A stretch of DNA of 64,000 nt. It comes from Symsagittifera roscoffensis. Taxonomy: Eukaryota > Xenacoelomorpha > Acoela > Convolutidae. The stretch spans positions 30,012,252 to 30,076,251 of the forward strand of contig NC_087065.1 of the NCBI RefSeq assembly GCF_963678635.1, in the 5' to 3' direction. A model generated the notes under the pieces. It worked only from the letters and a program-made list of their open reading frames with translations, was not told the origin of the DNA and did not search any database. A program made the translations under genes and the position numbers. Of the stretch, positions 20,468-34,415 are shown piece by piece; the first letter of the stretch is position 1; each line of letters opens with the position of its first letter.

Positions 20468-22680
20468 TTGCCAAAATCCAACCCACTTGTCAAAAAACCA
20501 ATAAATAATCCGAACACACTCGAATTTAGCCTCAAAAAACAAAAAATATTTCGACAGAATGGATCATTTCTCCAATGCTTCTTTCGGAAAAGGTTAACAA
20601 AATTCATCAAATATTTTCGAACCTTCAAGGAAAACTTTCAATCTTTTTTGAAGTTTTAATAATCATATTAGCTGATACTCCTTCTAATAATTTTTTGCAA
20701 CTTTTTCCTAATCTTCTATTTCCTATTCCAAGCCTATACAAACCTTGCCCAAATCCTTGATCACCTACACAGGTACGATAATTCAATAATTCTCTAAATG
20801 TTTCAACATCTATATAGTAGAACCGATGTTTTTCTCTTTTTCATTATTTTTCTCACATTTTTGACATCAATCATACTGAAAATGTGCAAATGTATGAAAA
20901 AGGCAATAATCACATTCGCATTAGCAACAATACTTTTAATTCTTTTTATCGAAGAAAACTAAAACAAACATAGAATTTCTTCAAAAATTCTACTTTGAAA
21001 TTTTTCCAAAATTGCTAATCAACAAGCCCTACCCAAGTCTCCACCAACGACATCCCAAGAACCTCCCACAACGCCAATGTTTATTCAAAATCCCCAATGG
21101 TCAACACGCATTTCTTTTCAAGACAATCCATATACTTTTAAAGAAAGACACGCACGATTATCCGAACCATTAGAACCAGTTGTTCGCCACGCACCTTTGA
21201 GTGAACCACAATACGAACCAACATATAATATACACCCCCTCTCCAACAAGTGCTTAATAGAATAAGACACATAAGTCAAAATCGAAACACACTCAAAATA
21301 AAGAGACAAATTATACATCCAAGACGAAATAGAAATTTCCAAACCCCCAGAATTCATTTTAATATACCTCAGTCACCAACACCAGTTCATTTAGACCTTT
21401 TTACTAGTACAATTCCAGATACCCTCAATAGCTCCACAACGAAGCATTTCAAATATACCATCAGACTACTTAGGTTCAACTCTCACATCGGAACAATTTA
21501 GAGAAAATCCTTTTAATCGCCCATCTACTACAGATCGTCTCCCATATTGCGCGACACACACCTACACTTAAGTTGAACCAAATTCAGTTAACGATCCAAT
21601 CGACGTTTCATCTGATACAACATTATCAACACTACCAGAAATACTTTCACTTCCCTCAACCCCCTCCCTAAGTCAAATATCACCAACAATTTTTCCTCTA
21701 AATTTTCCTATAAATCTCGACGCTCGATATCGAGAACAATCAACCAATAACACACCTCTACGATTAGATTAGAATACATTCGTAGCATCCCCTCCATTAT
21801 TTGGTCAACATCAAAAAAGTAGCAGGTTACACAACTGGGCACTAAACTGATTACATTATAGACACGATATCCACAAAGATATACAAGAACATAACATACA
21901 AATACTATAACAAGATATAACACTCAAATTCGATATCACAATGAGACTAAATAACATAGTTCAACATCCATTCCCCTTAGTCTCTCCGAATATAATAGCT
22001 CAATCTTTACCTTCCCCATTTATAACAACGGAAATTATATACAAATACGATAGATACACCAAAAAGACAATTCGATACATAACTTTTTATAATCCATATT
22101 CAGGATTATCATACACATGTATCTTTTAAAGATACTCATTTTCCAGACCCTTTTTTTCTTAATTTTTCAGAACCAAATCACAATCCTTCCCCCCGAACAG
22201 GACCTGAAGGTTTACTAATCACACTCTATGATTGTGGAGAAAACGAACGAAAGACACTACATAAGTATGCAATAAATCAAGTCACACAATGTGAATCCGA
22301 ACCACAAGCTATAAAAGTCACAAACATTATAGCTACACTCTACTCGAAAGCACGAACCACAACACTAACAGGATGTAAATTCACAGCAAAGTAAAATTAA
22401 CACGAGACCTAAAGGATGACACTATACTTTACCAAGGAATCAGACTCCCTTGCAAAACTGACCAAGGATATTTTGATCCTACCACTCGAACCTCAAGCAA
22501 CAATTGTCTGGTTTCCTGAAGACACATGTACCACATTTCAAGTAGCAAAAATCCACGCCAGAATGATAAAATTCCATCAAAAATATGTTGTTGAATCCAT
22601 CTCTTCTGAAAACGTAAATCCCTGAAAATCACGCATAGCAGTTATAAATTTCGAAACATTCACTAAAAAGAAAACAAATT
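20468..22680 (+). pseudogene. Env-like region, N-terminal half, copy 1
   Basis: Fragments in several frames. Near 20,640-20,740, and better in unit 2 (26120-26359), the frame is strongly hydrophobic and Ile/Leu/Phe-rich, fitting a signal peptide or membrane segment at the start of a glycoprotein. Further downstream come Pro/Thr-rich pieces (21250-21501), a piece at 21941-22129 and one at 22416-22625 that joins the C-terminal half. Relative to the sequence following unit 2 (30,061-30,290), a middle segment is missing just before 22,400. Viral entry genes of this class mediate membrane fusion; this copy is broken throughout. Confidence 0.45.
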
Positions 22681-24330
22681 AACACCTTTCCATAATTATC
22701 CAGAAACAGATATTGCATGCAAATACAATAAACCACTATATAAGACACACTATTCAGAAATTCCTGTTGAAAATGAACAACGTTTCGATATGAATACAGG
22801 AAAAGTCATAAAAAACCCACATGCAACAAATCATACAACAAATGACGAAAACTCATATATACCAGTAAACCTCCTTAAAAACACAGGAAACCTTGGTGGA
22901 AAAATAAACCACAAGACAAAGATAGTACACGCCTACAAGAACTATCACTATTGAAAAACACACATTTAGGCAAAATTCACTATGACATACAGCTAGATAT
23001 GAAATTCGATTACAAAAAAAGCAGGATTTTTCAAGAAGTGTCCTCATCAGAATTAGAAACACTACATTAATTATGCGAACTTGAGAGAACACAAATTCTA
23101 CAATCATGCGCACTAGCAGTTCTAGAAATTCCCTATGCAGGATATTTATTAACAGGAAACACATCAAATTTTATTGATTATGAAGGAAACATCTTTTGGT
23201 ATTACACTTGTACCAAAAAAGTATCACCTTTATATGTTTTCGAAGACAAAAGAGGCTATAAAATAATCCCTATATTCTATAAAAATAAAGTACATTTTGT
23301 CGACACTTTCACGAAGAACTTATTTCTGGGATACAGCATTCCCATGTGTATCAGAAAGTATCCACAATGTAGTACAACTAAATCCCGACGAAGATAAATA
23401 TTATCTTCTTACACCATATCCAACACTAATGCAACCATTATAAACATTTTCACCCGAAAGCATTAAAGCTATTGCCCACAACCCAAATATCGGTTTACAA
23501 TCGATTGGTATATACTCTAAATCTCACATACAACATCACATCCGTACACAACAATTCCAAGAATTACTTACAAAATTGGACACAATACAACGACAATCAT
23601 TAGATCAGAATTTACGCAAATTTGCAGAAATAGCAAATTTTTCAGACATTTACGCACAAGATTACAGCGGATTTTTTATCTTTTAAAAAGATTAAAGATA
23701 TAGACCACAGGATATATCACCAATCAATAGTTTTAGCTTGTTAAATCCGAAAAACGAACTTCTTGCCTTTCTAGGATGGCCTTATTACATCTTAGAAAGA
23801 TTGACTATATTATACGCAATGTTTAAGTTCATCGGATTTCTTTTCTCTATCTTGAAAGGAATTTATAACACATGTGCTATACACACAAGTAAACAGACAA
23901 GCCAGTCTAGCACGCATACGTTTGGCAGGATTTTTTTGGCATTTTTTCTACATCAATAAATAAAACACTTTTAGACGCACAAATAAAAGAACACAATACA
24001 AAAATATCAACTACACCAAATACATATGACAATTCAGAAAACAACACAGATACAGCATCCACGGCACCACAATTACCAAACCTACATCATAATCAACCAT
24101 TATAATTAATCAATTATCAGTACCACTAAAATTTCGAAACATAGCACTCACAGATATAATATCTTCAAAACCTAATTAACCACAAAGCCCAATTCAACAT
24201 ATAGTAACACAAGAATCACAAAATGACGACACATTTGAACAAAAAATTGAACAACCCAAAACCACGAATTTTAGCCCACGATGAGCCGCCAAGTTTGATC
24301 GCTTCACCGCTCAATTTCGTACCCAGCCAA
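22681..24330 (+). pseudogene. Env-like region, C-terminal half, copy 1
   Basis: Fragments match copies at 28,220-29,890, 30,540-32,090 and, for the last part, copy A (2931-4100). Cysteine-containing stretches around 23,160-23,350 are followed by a Gln/Arg-rich helical part and a hydrophobic anchor at 23738-23900 (after the shared GWPYYI residues). Stops and at least three frame changes are present. The end contains a conserved patch near 24,280 shared by all copies, after which the post-env frame begins in copy A and at 32,059. Confidence 0.5.
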
Positions 24331-24505
24331 GTCTCAAACGAAAAAAAAATAGATTAGATTATGAATCTTTCTATTAAAGCAAAATCGAAACACATTTACA
24401 TCTCAACTCTGACGATTATAAAAAAAAGTTCTCAGATTAAAAACCACATCAAACAAAGGCACAACTAGAAAATTAGTAAATTTCCAAGTTTTCGCAGACA
24501 CTTCA

Positions 24506-25330
24506 AATTTTTTAACAACGAAATTATCACACTATGCCACCAATATAATATAAAACATAAACCACGTACATCTCATGCACCTTGGACAAATGGACTAGTC
24601 GAAGGTATGAACCGTTCACTACAAGAATATCTCAGATGTATCATTAATGGAAACAACACACGATACACTGAATGGTCAACAGATGTAAAACTGTTCCCTC
24701 TATCTTATAATTCACAATTAACATCAACTTTAGGAATGTCACCATACAAAATGTTTTCAACCAAAAACCGCAAAAACCGATAATGTTCACAGCAAACGCT
24801 TCAAAAAATACACAAGGTTATTGTCAACCAAATAAAGAAACAATATGTTATAATCTACCACTACATACCCACGATGAGGACCTTGAATTTTTAAAATTAG
24901 CTTCCGGTACACATATTGAATGGACTTTAAACAGATATAAAAAACACAATGTTAAAAAGACAAAATATAAATAACCAAATCAATTTAAGATTTACACCAG
25001 CTACAAACTTAAAAGTTGGAACATTCGTTTTAACTCCAAATTTTACAATACAAAAAAAATTTCCAAAAAATACAACCACTCCGAAAAGGACCATATCAAA
25101 TAATTGATAAACGCACTGATGTAACATACAATTTTATAGATTCGAACAAAAAAAAGAAATTGTTTAACATCGAAATAACCTCCTATCTTATCATCCAAAA
25201 AAGTACGGTCCTCGCGAATTAAATCAATTATACTCTTTTACAGAACTCAAAAATGTTGAAATTAATTCAGATTCCAAACAAAATCAAAACACTGATATAA
25301 ACTCTAATCCAAAACCACCCCCAACAAATA
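24506..25330 (+). pseudogene. Integrase C-terminal fragment, duplicated
   Basis: Second copy of the integrase from just after the second catalytic Asp. It keeps the Glu of GLVEGMN and the GPYQIID motif (25088) but lacks the zinc finger and both catalytic Asp. The base sequence up to 24,783 is almost identical to 18,955-19,224. Confidence 0.85.
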
Positions 25331-26119
25331 CAGAAAGAATTAATTTACCAAATACCTTCCAAATGAGATAACAAAACACTTCGAACAGAAAGAAATTAAT
25401 AGAAAAAATTCAAAAAGAAAAATCTGAACACAGAAAACATCGCGACTTCGAAATCAACCACGAAGGGATTATAAAACATTCATTCCACAATCTATAATAC
25501 TAAAGAAAGTCGAATTTCAGAAACCACCTTAATTTTAATTAACAATTTTACCTCTTTAAATCATTTTGAACACAACACATTTTCTCTTTTTCATGCTGAA
25601 AAAAGTACCTAAGAACTTAAATTCAAATTCAGCCGATAGAAACCTTTTGGAACCATCACCTCATTTTAAGAATACGACTTCAATAGCCGAAAAATAATAA
25701 CCTTCAAGAGTATCCATATTTCAAGACCTCCAGGTCAAAAAAAAACAAACCACTCAAAATTGACAACTGAAATAAATAAAATCTCAATATTACAACCCTC
25801 CCCTCTCAAAGTAGAACAAAGATCAACAATGTTTTGCCAATTTAGACCTCAAAACTCCCCAAGCGAAAATGTAAAATTGGCTTTAAGAGCAAAAAAAACT
25901 TGATCATTTAGTCTAACGTACGAATAACTCTTAGATACCCCCAATTATTCCATAAATAAAAACAAAACTAGGAAGACCTTTCTGAGACGATAAAATTTCC
26001 CCTCAACAAAAATTGCCAAAATCCAACCCACTTGTCAAAAAACCAACAAATAATCCGAACACACTCAAATTTAGCCTCAAAAAACAAAAAATACTTCGAC
26101 AGAATGGATCATTTCTCCA

Positions 26120-28235
26120 ATGCTTCTTTCGGAAAAGGTTAACAAAATTCATCAAATATTTTCAAACCTTCAAGTAAAACTTTCGATCTTTTTTGAAGTT
26201 TTAATAATCATATTAGCTGATACTTTAGAAATTTTAATACTCCTTCTAATAATTTTTTGCAACTTTTTCCTAATCTTCTATTTCTTATTCCAAGCCTATA
26301 CAAACCTTGCCCAAATCCTTGATCACCTACACAGGTACGATAATTCAATAATTCTCTAAATGTTTCAACATCTATATTGTAGAACCGATGTTTTTCTCTT
26401 TTTCATTATTTTTCTCACATTTTTTGACATCAATCATACTGAAAATGTGCAAATGTATGAAAAAGGCAATAATCACATTCGCATTAGCAACAATACTTTT
26501 AATTCTTTTTATCGAAGAAAACTAAAACAAACATAGAATTTCTTCAAAAATTCTACTTTGAAATTTTTCCAAAATTGCTAATCAACAAGCCCTACCCAAG
26601 TCTCCACCAACGACATCCCAAGAACCTCCCACAACGCCAATATTTATTCAAAATCCCCAATGGTCAACACGCATTTCTTTTCAAGACAATCCATATACTT
26701 TTAAAGAAAGACACGCACGATTATCCGAACCATTAGAACCAGTTGTTCGCCACGCACCTTTGAGTGAACCACAATACGAACCAACATATAATATACACCC
26801 CCTCTCCAACAAGTGATTAATAGAATAAGACACATAAGTCAAAATCGAAACACACTCAAAAGAAAGAGACAAATTATACATCCAAGACGAAATAGAAATT
26901 TCCAAACCCCCAGAATTCATTTTAATATACCTCAGTCACCAACACCAGTTCATTTAGACCTTTTTACTAGTACAGTTCCAGATACCCTCAATAGCTCCAC
27001 AACGAAGCATTTCAATTATACCATCAGACTACTTAGGTTCAACTCTCACATCGGAACAATTTAGAGAAAATCCTTTTAATCGCCCATCTACTACAGAACG
27101 TCTCCCATATTGCGCGACACACACCTACACTCAAGTTGAACCAAATTCAGTTAACGATCCAATCGACGTTTCATCTGATACAACATTATCAACACTACCA
27201 GAAATACTTTCACTTCCCTCAACCCCCTCCCTAAGTCAAATATCACCAACAATTTTTCCTCTAAATTTTCCTATAAATCTCGACGCTCGATATCGAGAAC
27301 AATCAACCAATAACACACCTCTACGATTAGATTAGAATACATTCGTAGCATCCCCTCCATTATTTGGTCAACATCAAAAAAGTAGCAGGTTACACAACTG
27401 GGCACTAAATTGATTACATTATAGACACGATATCCACAAAGATATACAAGAACATAACATACAAATACTATAACAAGATATTTTAACACTCAAATTCGAT
27501 ATCACAATGAGACTAGATAACATAGTTCAACATCCATTCCCCTTAGCCTCTCCGAATATAATAGCTCAATCTTTACCTTCCCCATTTATAACAACGGAAA
27601 TTATCTACAAATACGATAGATACACCAAAAAGACAATTCGATACATAACTTTTTATAATCCATATTCACGATTATCATACACATGTATCTTTTAAAGATA
27701 CTCATTTTCCAGACCCTTTTTTTCTTTATTTTTCAGAACCAAATCACAATCTTTCCCCCCGAACAGGACCTAAAGGTTTACTAATCACACTCTATGATTG
27801 TGGAGAAAACGAACGATAAGTATGCAATAAATCAAGTCACACAATGTGAATCCGAACCACAAGCTATAAAAGTCACAAACATTATAGCTACACTCTACTC
27901 GAAAGCACGAACCACAACACTAACAGGATGTAAATTCACAGCAAAGTAAAATTAACACGAGACCTAAAGGATGACACTATACTTTACCAAGGAATCAGAC
28001 TCCCTTGCAAAACTGACCAAGGATATTTTGATCCTACCACTCGAACCTCAAGCAACAATTGTCTGGTTTCCTGAAGACACATGTACCACATTTCAAGTAG
28101 CAAAAATCCACGCCAGAATGATAAAATTCCATCAAAAATATGTTGTTGAATCCATCTCTTCTGAAAACGTAAATCCCCGAAAATCACGCATAGCAGTTAT
28201 AAATTTCGAAACATTCACTAAAAAGAAAACAAATT
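26120..28235 (+). pseudogene. Env-like region, N-terminal half, copy 2
   Basis: Same layout as copy 1. The hydrophobic frame at 26120-26359 is 79 codons here because a short stretch missing in copy 1 (near 26,226-26,240) is present. The piece at 27971-28237 is 19 codons longer than in copy 1, where a TGA replaces CGA. Broken like copy 1. Confidence 0.45.
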
Positions 28236-29890
28236 AACGCCTTTCCAAAATTATCCAGAAACAGATATTGCATGCAAATACAATAAACCACTATATAAGA
28301 CACACTATTCAGAAATTCTTGTTGAAAATGAACAACGTTTCGATATGAATACAGGAAAAGTCATAAAAAATCCACGTGCAACAAATCATACAACAAATGA
28401 CGAAAACTCATATATACCAGTAAACCTCCTTAAAAACACAGGAAACCTTGGTGGAAAAATAAACCACAAGACAAAGATAGTACACGCCTACAAGAACTAT
28501 CACTATTGAAAAACACATATTTAGGCAAAATTCACTATGACATACATCTAGATATGAAATTCGATTACAAAAAAAGCAGGATTTTTCAAGAAGTGTCCTT
28601 ATCAGAATTAGAAACACTACATTAATTATGTGAAATTGAAAGAACACAAATTCTACAATCATGCGCACTAGCAGTTCTAGAAATTCACTATGCAGGATAT
28701 TTATTAACAGGAAACACATCAAATTTTATTGATTATGAAGGAAACATCCTTTGGTATTACACTTGTACCAAAAAAGTATCACCTTTATATGTTTTCGAAG
28801 ACAAAAGAGGCTACAAAATAATCCCTATATTCCATAAAAATAAAGTACATTTTGTCGACACTTTCACGAAGAACTTATTTCTGGGATACAGCATTCCCAT
28901 GTGTATCAGAAATCATCCACAATCTAGTACAACTAAATCCCGACGAAGATAAATATTATCTTCTTACACCATATCCAACACTAATGCAACCATTATAAAC
29001 ATTTTCACCCGAAAGCATTAAAGCTATTGCCCACAACCCAAATATCGGTTTACAATCGATTGGTATATACTCTAAATCTCACTTACAACATCACATCCGT
29101 ACACAACAATTCCAAGAATTACTTACAAAATTGGACACAATACAACGACAATCATTAGATCAGAATTTACGCAAATTTGCAGAAATAGCAAATTTTTCAG
29201 ACATTTACGCACAAGATTACAGCGGATTCTTTATCTTTCAAAGAGATTAAAGATATAGAACACAGGATATATCACCAATAAATAGTTTTAGCTTGTTAAA
29301 TCGGAAAAACGAACTTCTTGCCTTTCTAGGATGGCCTTATTACATCTTAGAAAAATTGACTATATTATACGCAATGTTTAAGTTCATCGGATTTCTTTTC
29401 TCTATCTTGAAAGGAATTTATAACACATGTGCTATACACACAAGTAAACAGACAAGCCAGTCTAGCACGCATACGTTTGGCAGGATTTTTTTGGCATTTT
29501 TTCTACATCAATAAATATAACACTTTTAGACGCACAAATAAAAGAACACAATACAAAAATATCAACTACATCAAATACATATGACAATTCAGAAAACAAC
29601 ACAGATACAGCACCCACGGCACCACAATTACCAAAACTACATCATAATCAACCATTATATTTAATCAATTATCAGTACTACTAAAATTTCGAAACATAGC
29701 ACTCACAGATATAATATCTTCAAGACCTAATTAACCACAAAGTCCAATTCAACATATAGTAACACAACAATCACAAAATGACGACACATTTGAACAAAAA
29801 ATTGAACAACCCATAACCACGATTTTTAGCCCACGATGAGCCGTCAAGTTTGATCGCTTCACCGCTCAATTTCGTACCCAGCCAAGTCTC
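28236..29890 (+). pseudogene. Env-like region, C-terminal half, copy 2
   Basis: Near-identical to copy 1, with the same stops at most places. The hydrophobic anchor frame is at 29293-29514. The sequence then runs into the junction segment (29,890-30,060) and the original env continuation. Confidence 0.5.
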
Positions 29891-30060
29891 AAACGAAAAA
29901 AAAATAGATTAGATTATGAATCTTTCTATCAAAGCAAAGTCGAAACACATTTACATCTCAACTCTGACGATTATAAAAAAAACTTCTCAGATTAAAAACC
30001 ACATCAAACAAAGGCACAACTAGAAAATTAGTAAATTTCCAAGTTTTCGCAGACACTTCA

Positions 30061-32090
30061 AATCAAGCCGAACTTGAAAGATATCAAGGTCATATTAAAC
30101 TAGACAATAAATTCCCATACCACGGCGCACACGGAAGATTAACTTACGATCTTCACGATAAAAACTGAATTCCACACATTGGAATAAACAACGCCTCAAA
30201 TTGCAAAGCAGACACAAAAAATAAAGGATATCAAGAAATAATGTTTTTGATTGGAAAATACAACTTGAAAAAGTACAAATAACACAAGACCTAAATGATG
30301 ACACTATACTTTACCAAGAAACCAGACTCCCTTGCAAAAATGACCAAGGATATTGTGATCCTACCACTCGAACACAAGCAACAATTGTCTGGTTTCCTGA
30401 AGACACATGTACCACATTTCAAGTAGCAAAAATCCACGCCAGAATGATAAAATTCCATCAAAAATAGGTTGTTGAATCCATCTCTTCTGAAAACGTAAAT
30501 CCCTGAAAATCACGCATAGCAGTTATAAATTTCGAAACATTCACTAAAAAGAAAACAAATTAACACCTTTCCAAAATTATCCAGAAACAGATATTGCATG
30601 CAAATACAATAAACCACTATATAAGACACACTATTCAGAAATTCTTGTTGAAAATGAACAACGTTTTGATATGAATACAGGAAAAGTCATAAAAAATCCA
30701 CGTGCAACAAATCATACAACAAATGACGAAAACTCATATATACCAGTAAACCTCCTTAAAAACACAGGAAACCTTGGTGGAAAAATAAACCACAAGACAA
30801 AGATAGTACACGCCTACAAGAACTATCACTAATGAATAACACATATTTAGGCGCAATTCATTATGACATACACCTAGATATGAAATTAGATTACAAAAAA
30901 AGTAGTATTTTTCAAGAAATGTCCTTATCAGAATTAGAAACACCACATCAATTATGCGAACTTGAAAGAACACAAATTCTACAATCATTCGCGCTAGCTG
31001 TTCTAGAAATACCCTATGCAGGATTTTTATTAACCGGAAACACATCAAGATTTATTGAATATGAAGGAAACATCCTATGGTATTACACTTGTATCAAAAA
31101 AGTATCACCTTTATATGTTTTCGAAGACAAAAGATGCTATAAAATAATCCCTATATTCTATAAAAATAAAGTAAATTTTGTCGACACTTTCACGAAGAAC
31201 TTATTTCTGGGTTACAACATTCCCATGTGTATCAAAAAAATATCCAAAATGTAGTACAACTAAATCCCGACAAAGATAAATATTATCTTCTTACACCATA
31301 TCCAAGACTAATGCAACCATTATAAAATTTTTCACCCGAAAGCATTAGAGCTATTGCCCACAACCCAAATATCGGTTTACAATCGATTGGCATATACTCT
31401 AAATTTTACATACAACATCAATTTCGTACACAACATTTATCAAGAATTGCTTACAAAAATTGACACAATTTAACGACAATCATTAGATCAGAATTTACGC
31501 AAACTTGCAGAAATAGCAGAATTTTCAGACATTTACACACAAGATTACAACGGATATTTTATATTTTAAAGACATTAAAGACATAGACCACAGGATATAT
31601 CACCAATCAATATTTTTATCTTGGTAGATCCGAAAAACGAACTTCTTGCCTTTCTAGGATGGCCCTCTTACATCTTAGAAAGATTGACTAAGTTAGACGC
31701 AATGTTTAAGTTCATTGGATTTCTTTTCTCTATCTTGAAAGGAATTTATAACACATGTGATATACACACAAGTAAACAGACAAGCCAGTGTAGCACTACA
31801 CAAAATACAAATGACGATTCACAAAACAACACCACAATTACCAAACCTACATCATAATCATCCATTATCATTAATCAATTTTCAATACCACTAAAAGTTC
31901 AAAACATAGCACTCACAGATATATTATCTTCAAGGCCTAATTAACCACAAAGCCCAATTCAACATATAGTAACACAACAATCACAAAATGACGACACATA
32001 TGAACAAATAATCGAACAACCTTATACCGTGAATTTTAACCCACGATGAGACGCCAAGTTGGATCGCTTCACCGCTCAATTTCGTACCCA
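30061..32090 (+). pseudogene. Env-like region, third C-terminal copy
   Basis: Starts with about 220 bp found nowhere else in the window, then matches the C-terminal half of copies 1 and 2 at an offset of about 2,326 bp to copy 2. It is more diverged from them than they are from each other. The frame 30832-31254 (140 codons) is the longest intact piece of this domain; 31621-31857 holds the hydrophobic anchor. So the env C-terminal half is present three times in one element. Confidence 0.55.
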
Positions 32091-33800
32091 GCCAACCTCC
32101 AAAACATTATCCCTATCATACCAATTTGTTGCTTTTCCCCCACCTGAATCAGCTTATGTTAACACTTCATCCGGCATGGATTCTGACCTTAACTCGAATA
32201 TCACTGTATGCCACACAATTTCACAATTCGAAAATTCCGACCAAGAAACCCCTGGTGAATTCGATAACTCTGAACCCAGCCCGTCTACATTTTACCAACC
32301 CCCTTTTCAAACCATCCACTCCCAAACCAGAAATGATTCTCCCTCGACTCCCTCTCATATTTCCAAGGTGACACCCACACACTCCTCTTTAACCAGCAAA
32401 GCTCCAACAATAATTCCCCTGACGACACACAAATGTCATATGAACTAAGCAATCTAATAACACTCCAACAACAATTGTAGCACCCTCAAAAACTAACCAT
32501 TCGTCAACTATCATTATCAATATCAACATCAAACCCATCAACTCCCACACCCTATTCAAATTGAACCTCTTCTCTAACCCAATCTTCCATATCCAACCAA
32601 TCCGCATCCAGTACGACCCGCGCATACAGAACCTTTGACAGAAAATTGCCAAATCACCCATTTCCTTCTCAACCCGGAACAGCACGATCATTTATTAATC
32701 ATCCTAACCACACAATCACTAAAGAATTCCTTAGAGTATGTTTACCCTTCTTTCCCCAATATACCTATGCCTATTCCAACCCAAATTACGAACAACCAAA
32801 TTACGTCGATGAGCATGTATTATTTCCCACTCTTCAATGGAAATCATACTTCCACTTCTCAAATCCACTCTGTTAATCACTAAATAACACACCAGAAATG
32901 GAAAAATATAAAAACGACCTCTTCTAACTCCATGCAGCACTAACTCAAAGACAATTTCCTTACGTAGGATACAAAAAGTTATGAACTATGTTCACCGCAC
33001 CTAAAGCTAACGATTATTCCATCGAACATTACGATCATGACATCATACGACCTAACCAAGATCACTTCCTTAATGACGATAAGTTTGCCAACCCCAAATT
33101 ATCAGAAAAATTTTTCATCCGTACACCTTTAACATTAGTTCTTTAGATAAAAAACAAAATCACATCATCTCAGAAGCACTTTGTGATATTCAAGTTTACG
33201 AATCTTATTATAAGAAATTTAACAATTTCCCACTAACCTTTCATTTCCTCACATCAAAAGAAAGCGATTTGCACTGTTCACATGAAATCATGTTACATAC
33301 TAATAAAACACATACATATACATACTACAGATTCATACAAAATCATTACACCATGCACACACCATCACCATAGATATCAATTTATTAACTCAGTATACAC
33401 TTCACAATTTTTTCTTAACTTCGCAAATTGTATTAAAGATACTAACTTCCAAGGCATCCTCGGAAATTATGATCCCATCACCCAGAAGTATTTTTTCTGT
33501 CTTTTAACCAAGACCTTTAATAAAGAAGAATCCCGCCCTCTAATCATCGCACATCTATTCCTATAGCCCATTGAAATTCCGACCCTAGAATTCATACATA
33601 ACACCAAAAACAATCATAAAGTCTTTAACTTTATTCAAAATACACAGTATGAATTTGCACCTGGCACCAAAGAACTAAAGACTATCCGAGCACTTCAATT
33701 GCTTTGGCCACTTCATCAAACTAAAAACATCATTCGCATACTAGCAAAATTACTAACCACATCAGAAGTCATTCACGACGTTTTCCCCTATGGATTCTTC
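32059..33800 (+). pseudogene. Post-env reading frames, unit 1
   Basis: After env there is a further coding-like region. A Ser/Thr/Pro-rich frame (32059-32448; nominal start TTG, no ATG) is followed by a frame with FPQYTYAYSNPNYEQPNY (32646-32876) and, after shifts, a frame at 33282-33566 shared with copies A and D. A final conserved piece near 33,650-33,800 ends with the residues RALQLLWPL and FFPDD before a stop. No known domain recognised. Canonical gypsy/errantiviruses end with env, so this extra region is notable. It may be an alternative glycoprotein subunit or a separate gene. Confidence 0.45.
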
Positions 33801-34415
33801 CCCGACGACTAGATAAAATGAATTAATTAATTTAAACTAATGAATTCAAATTAAAACTAACCATTCTTCATCAAATGCTTTTTTCTTTCTCTTTAGCCTT
33901 CACAGCACAATCATCTACAAAACAAGAGAAAAATCGAATAAAAAACAGAAACTATTTCATAATTTATAAATTTTTATTAGCAAACCGCAATCAATCAAGC
34001 AATAAAATTCCCCGAAAAAGCTGTAAATTGATATAAAAATTCTTTTCCTCAATGCAGTAAAACTAAATTGAAATGAAAAAAGTTAATAATTTCAACCCCA
34101 AGAAAGCTTATAAACTTGAATTTTTTAGTAGTAAATTAAGATAAATGCAAGCAGTACTAACCTTTTCAAGAAGCTTTTCTATAGTTCAAATCATTCACTC
34201 TCCCACAATTCTATCCATAATTACACTGCTCGCCCACGAAAAATTGTTTAAAAAAATGAATTTCAGTTTTAATTTTCACTGATAATATTTCTGCCCAGTA
34301 TTAACAAGTTTCAAACTTTCCTTTAACCCGATTGGAATGGAATTATATAATAGTCCAAACTAACAAATGCAGCTTACTAAACACCACAAATCACAATCTA
34401 ACAGCATGACTAAGA
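32193..34415 (+). repeat. 2,223-bp tandem duplication, unit 1
   Basis: From the post-env frame to the 3' non-coding region. The CTCGAATATCACTG word at 32193 recurs at 34416. About 99% alike by eye. Confidence 0.9.

Larger units (their letters stand above)
18947..24505 (+). repeat. 5,559-bp tandem duplication, unit 1
   Basis: Runs from inside the integrase core to inside the env-like region. Unit 2 follows directly (24,506-30,060). The two units differ by a few percent at most, with some short indels. At the junction the only shared bases are AAT, so the duplication looks like a microhomology event rather than recombination between long repeats. Confidence 0.9.
24506..30060 (+). repeat. 5,559-bp tandem duplication, unit 2
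   Basis: Begins with an integrase fragment fused to env sequence and ends at the original env continuation (30,061). Offset to unit 1 is 5,559 bp near the left end and 5,555 bp near the right end, reflecting small indels. Confidence 0.9.
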
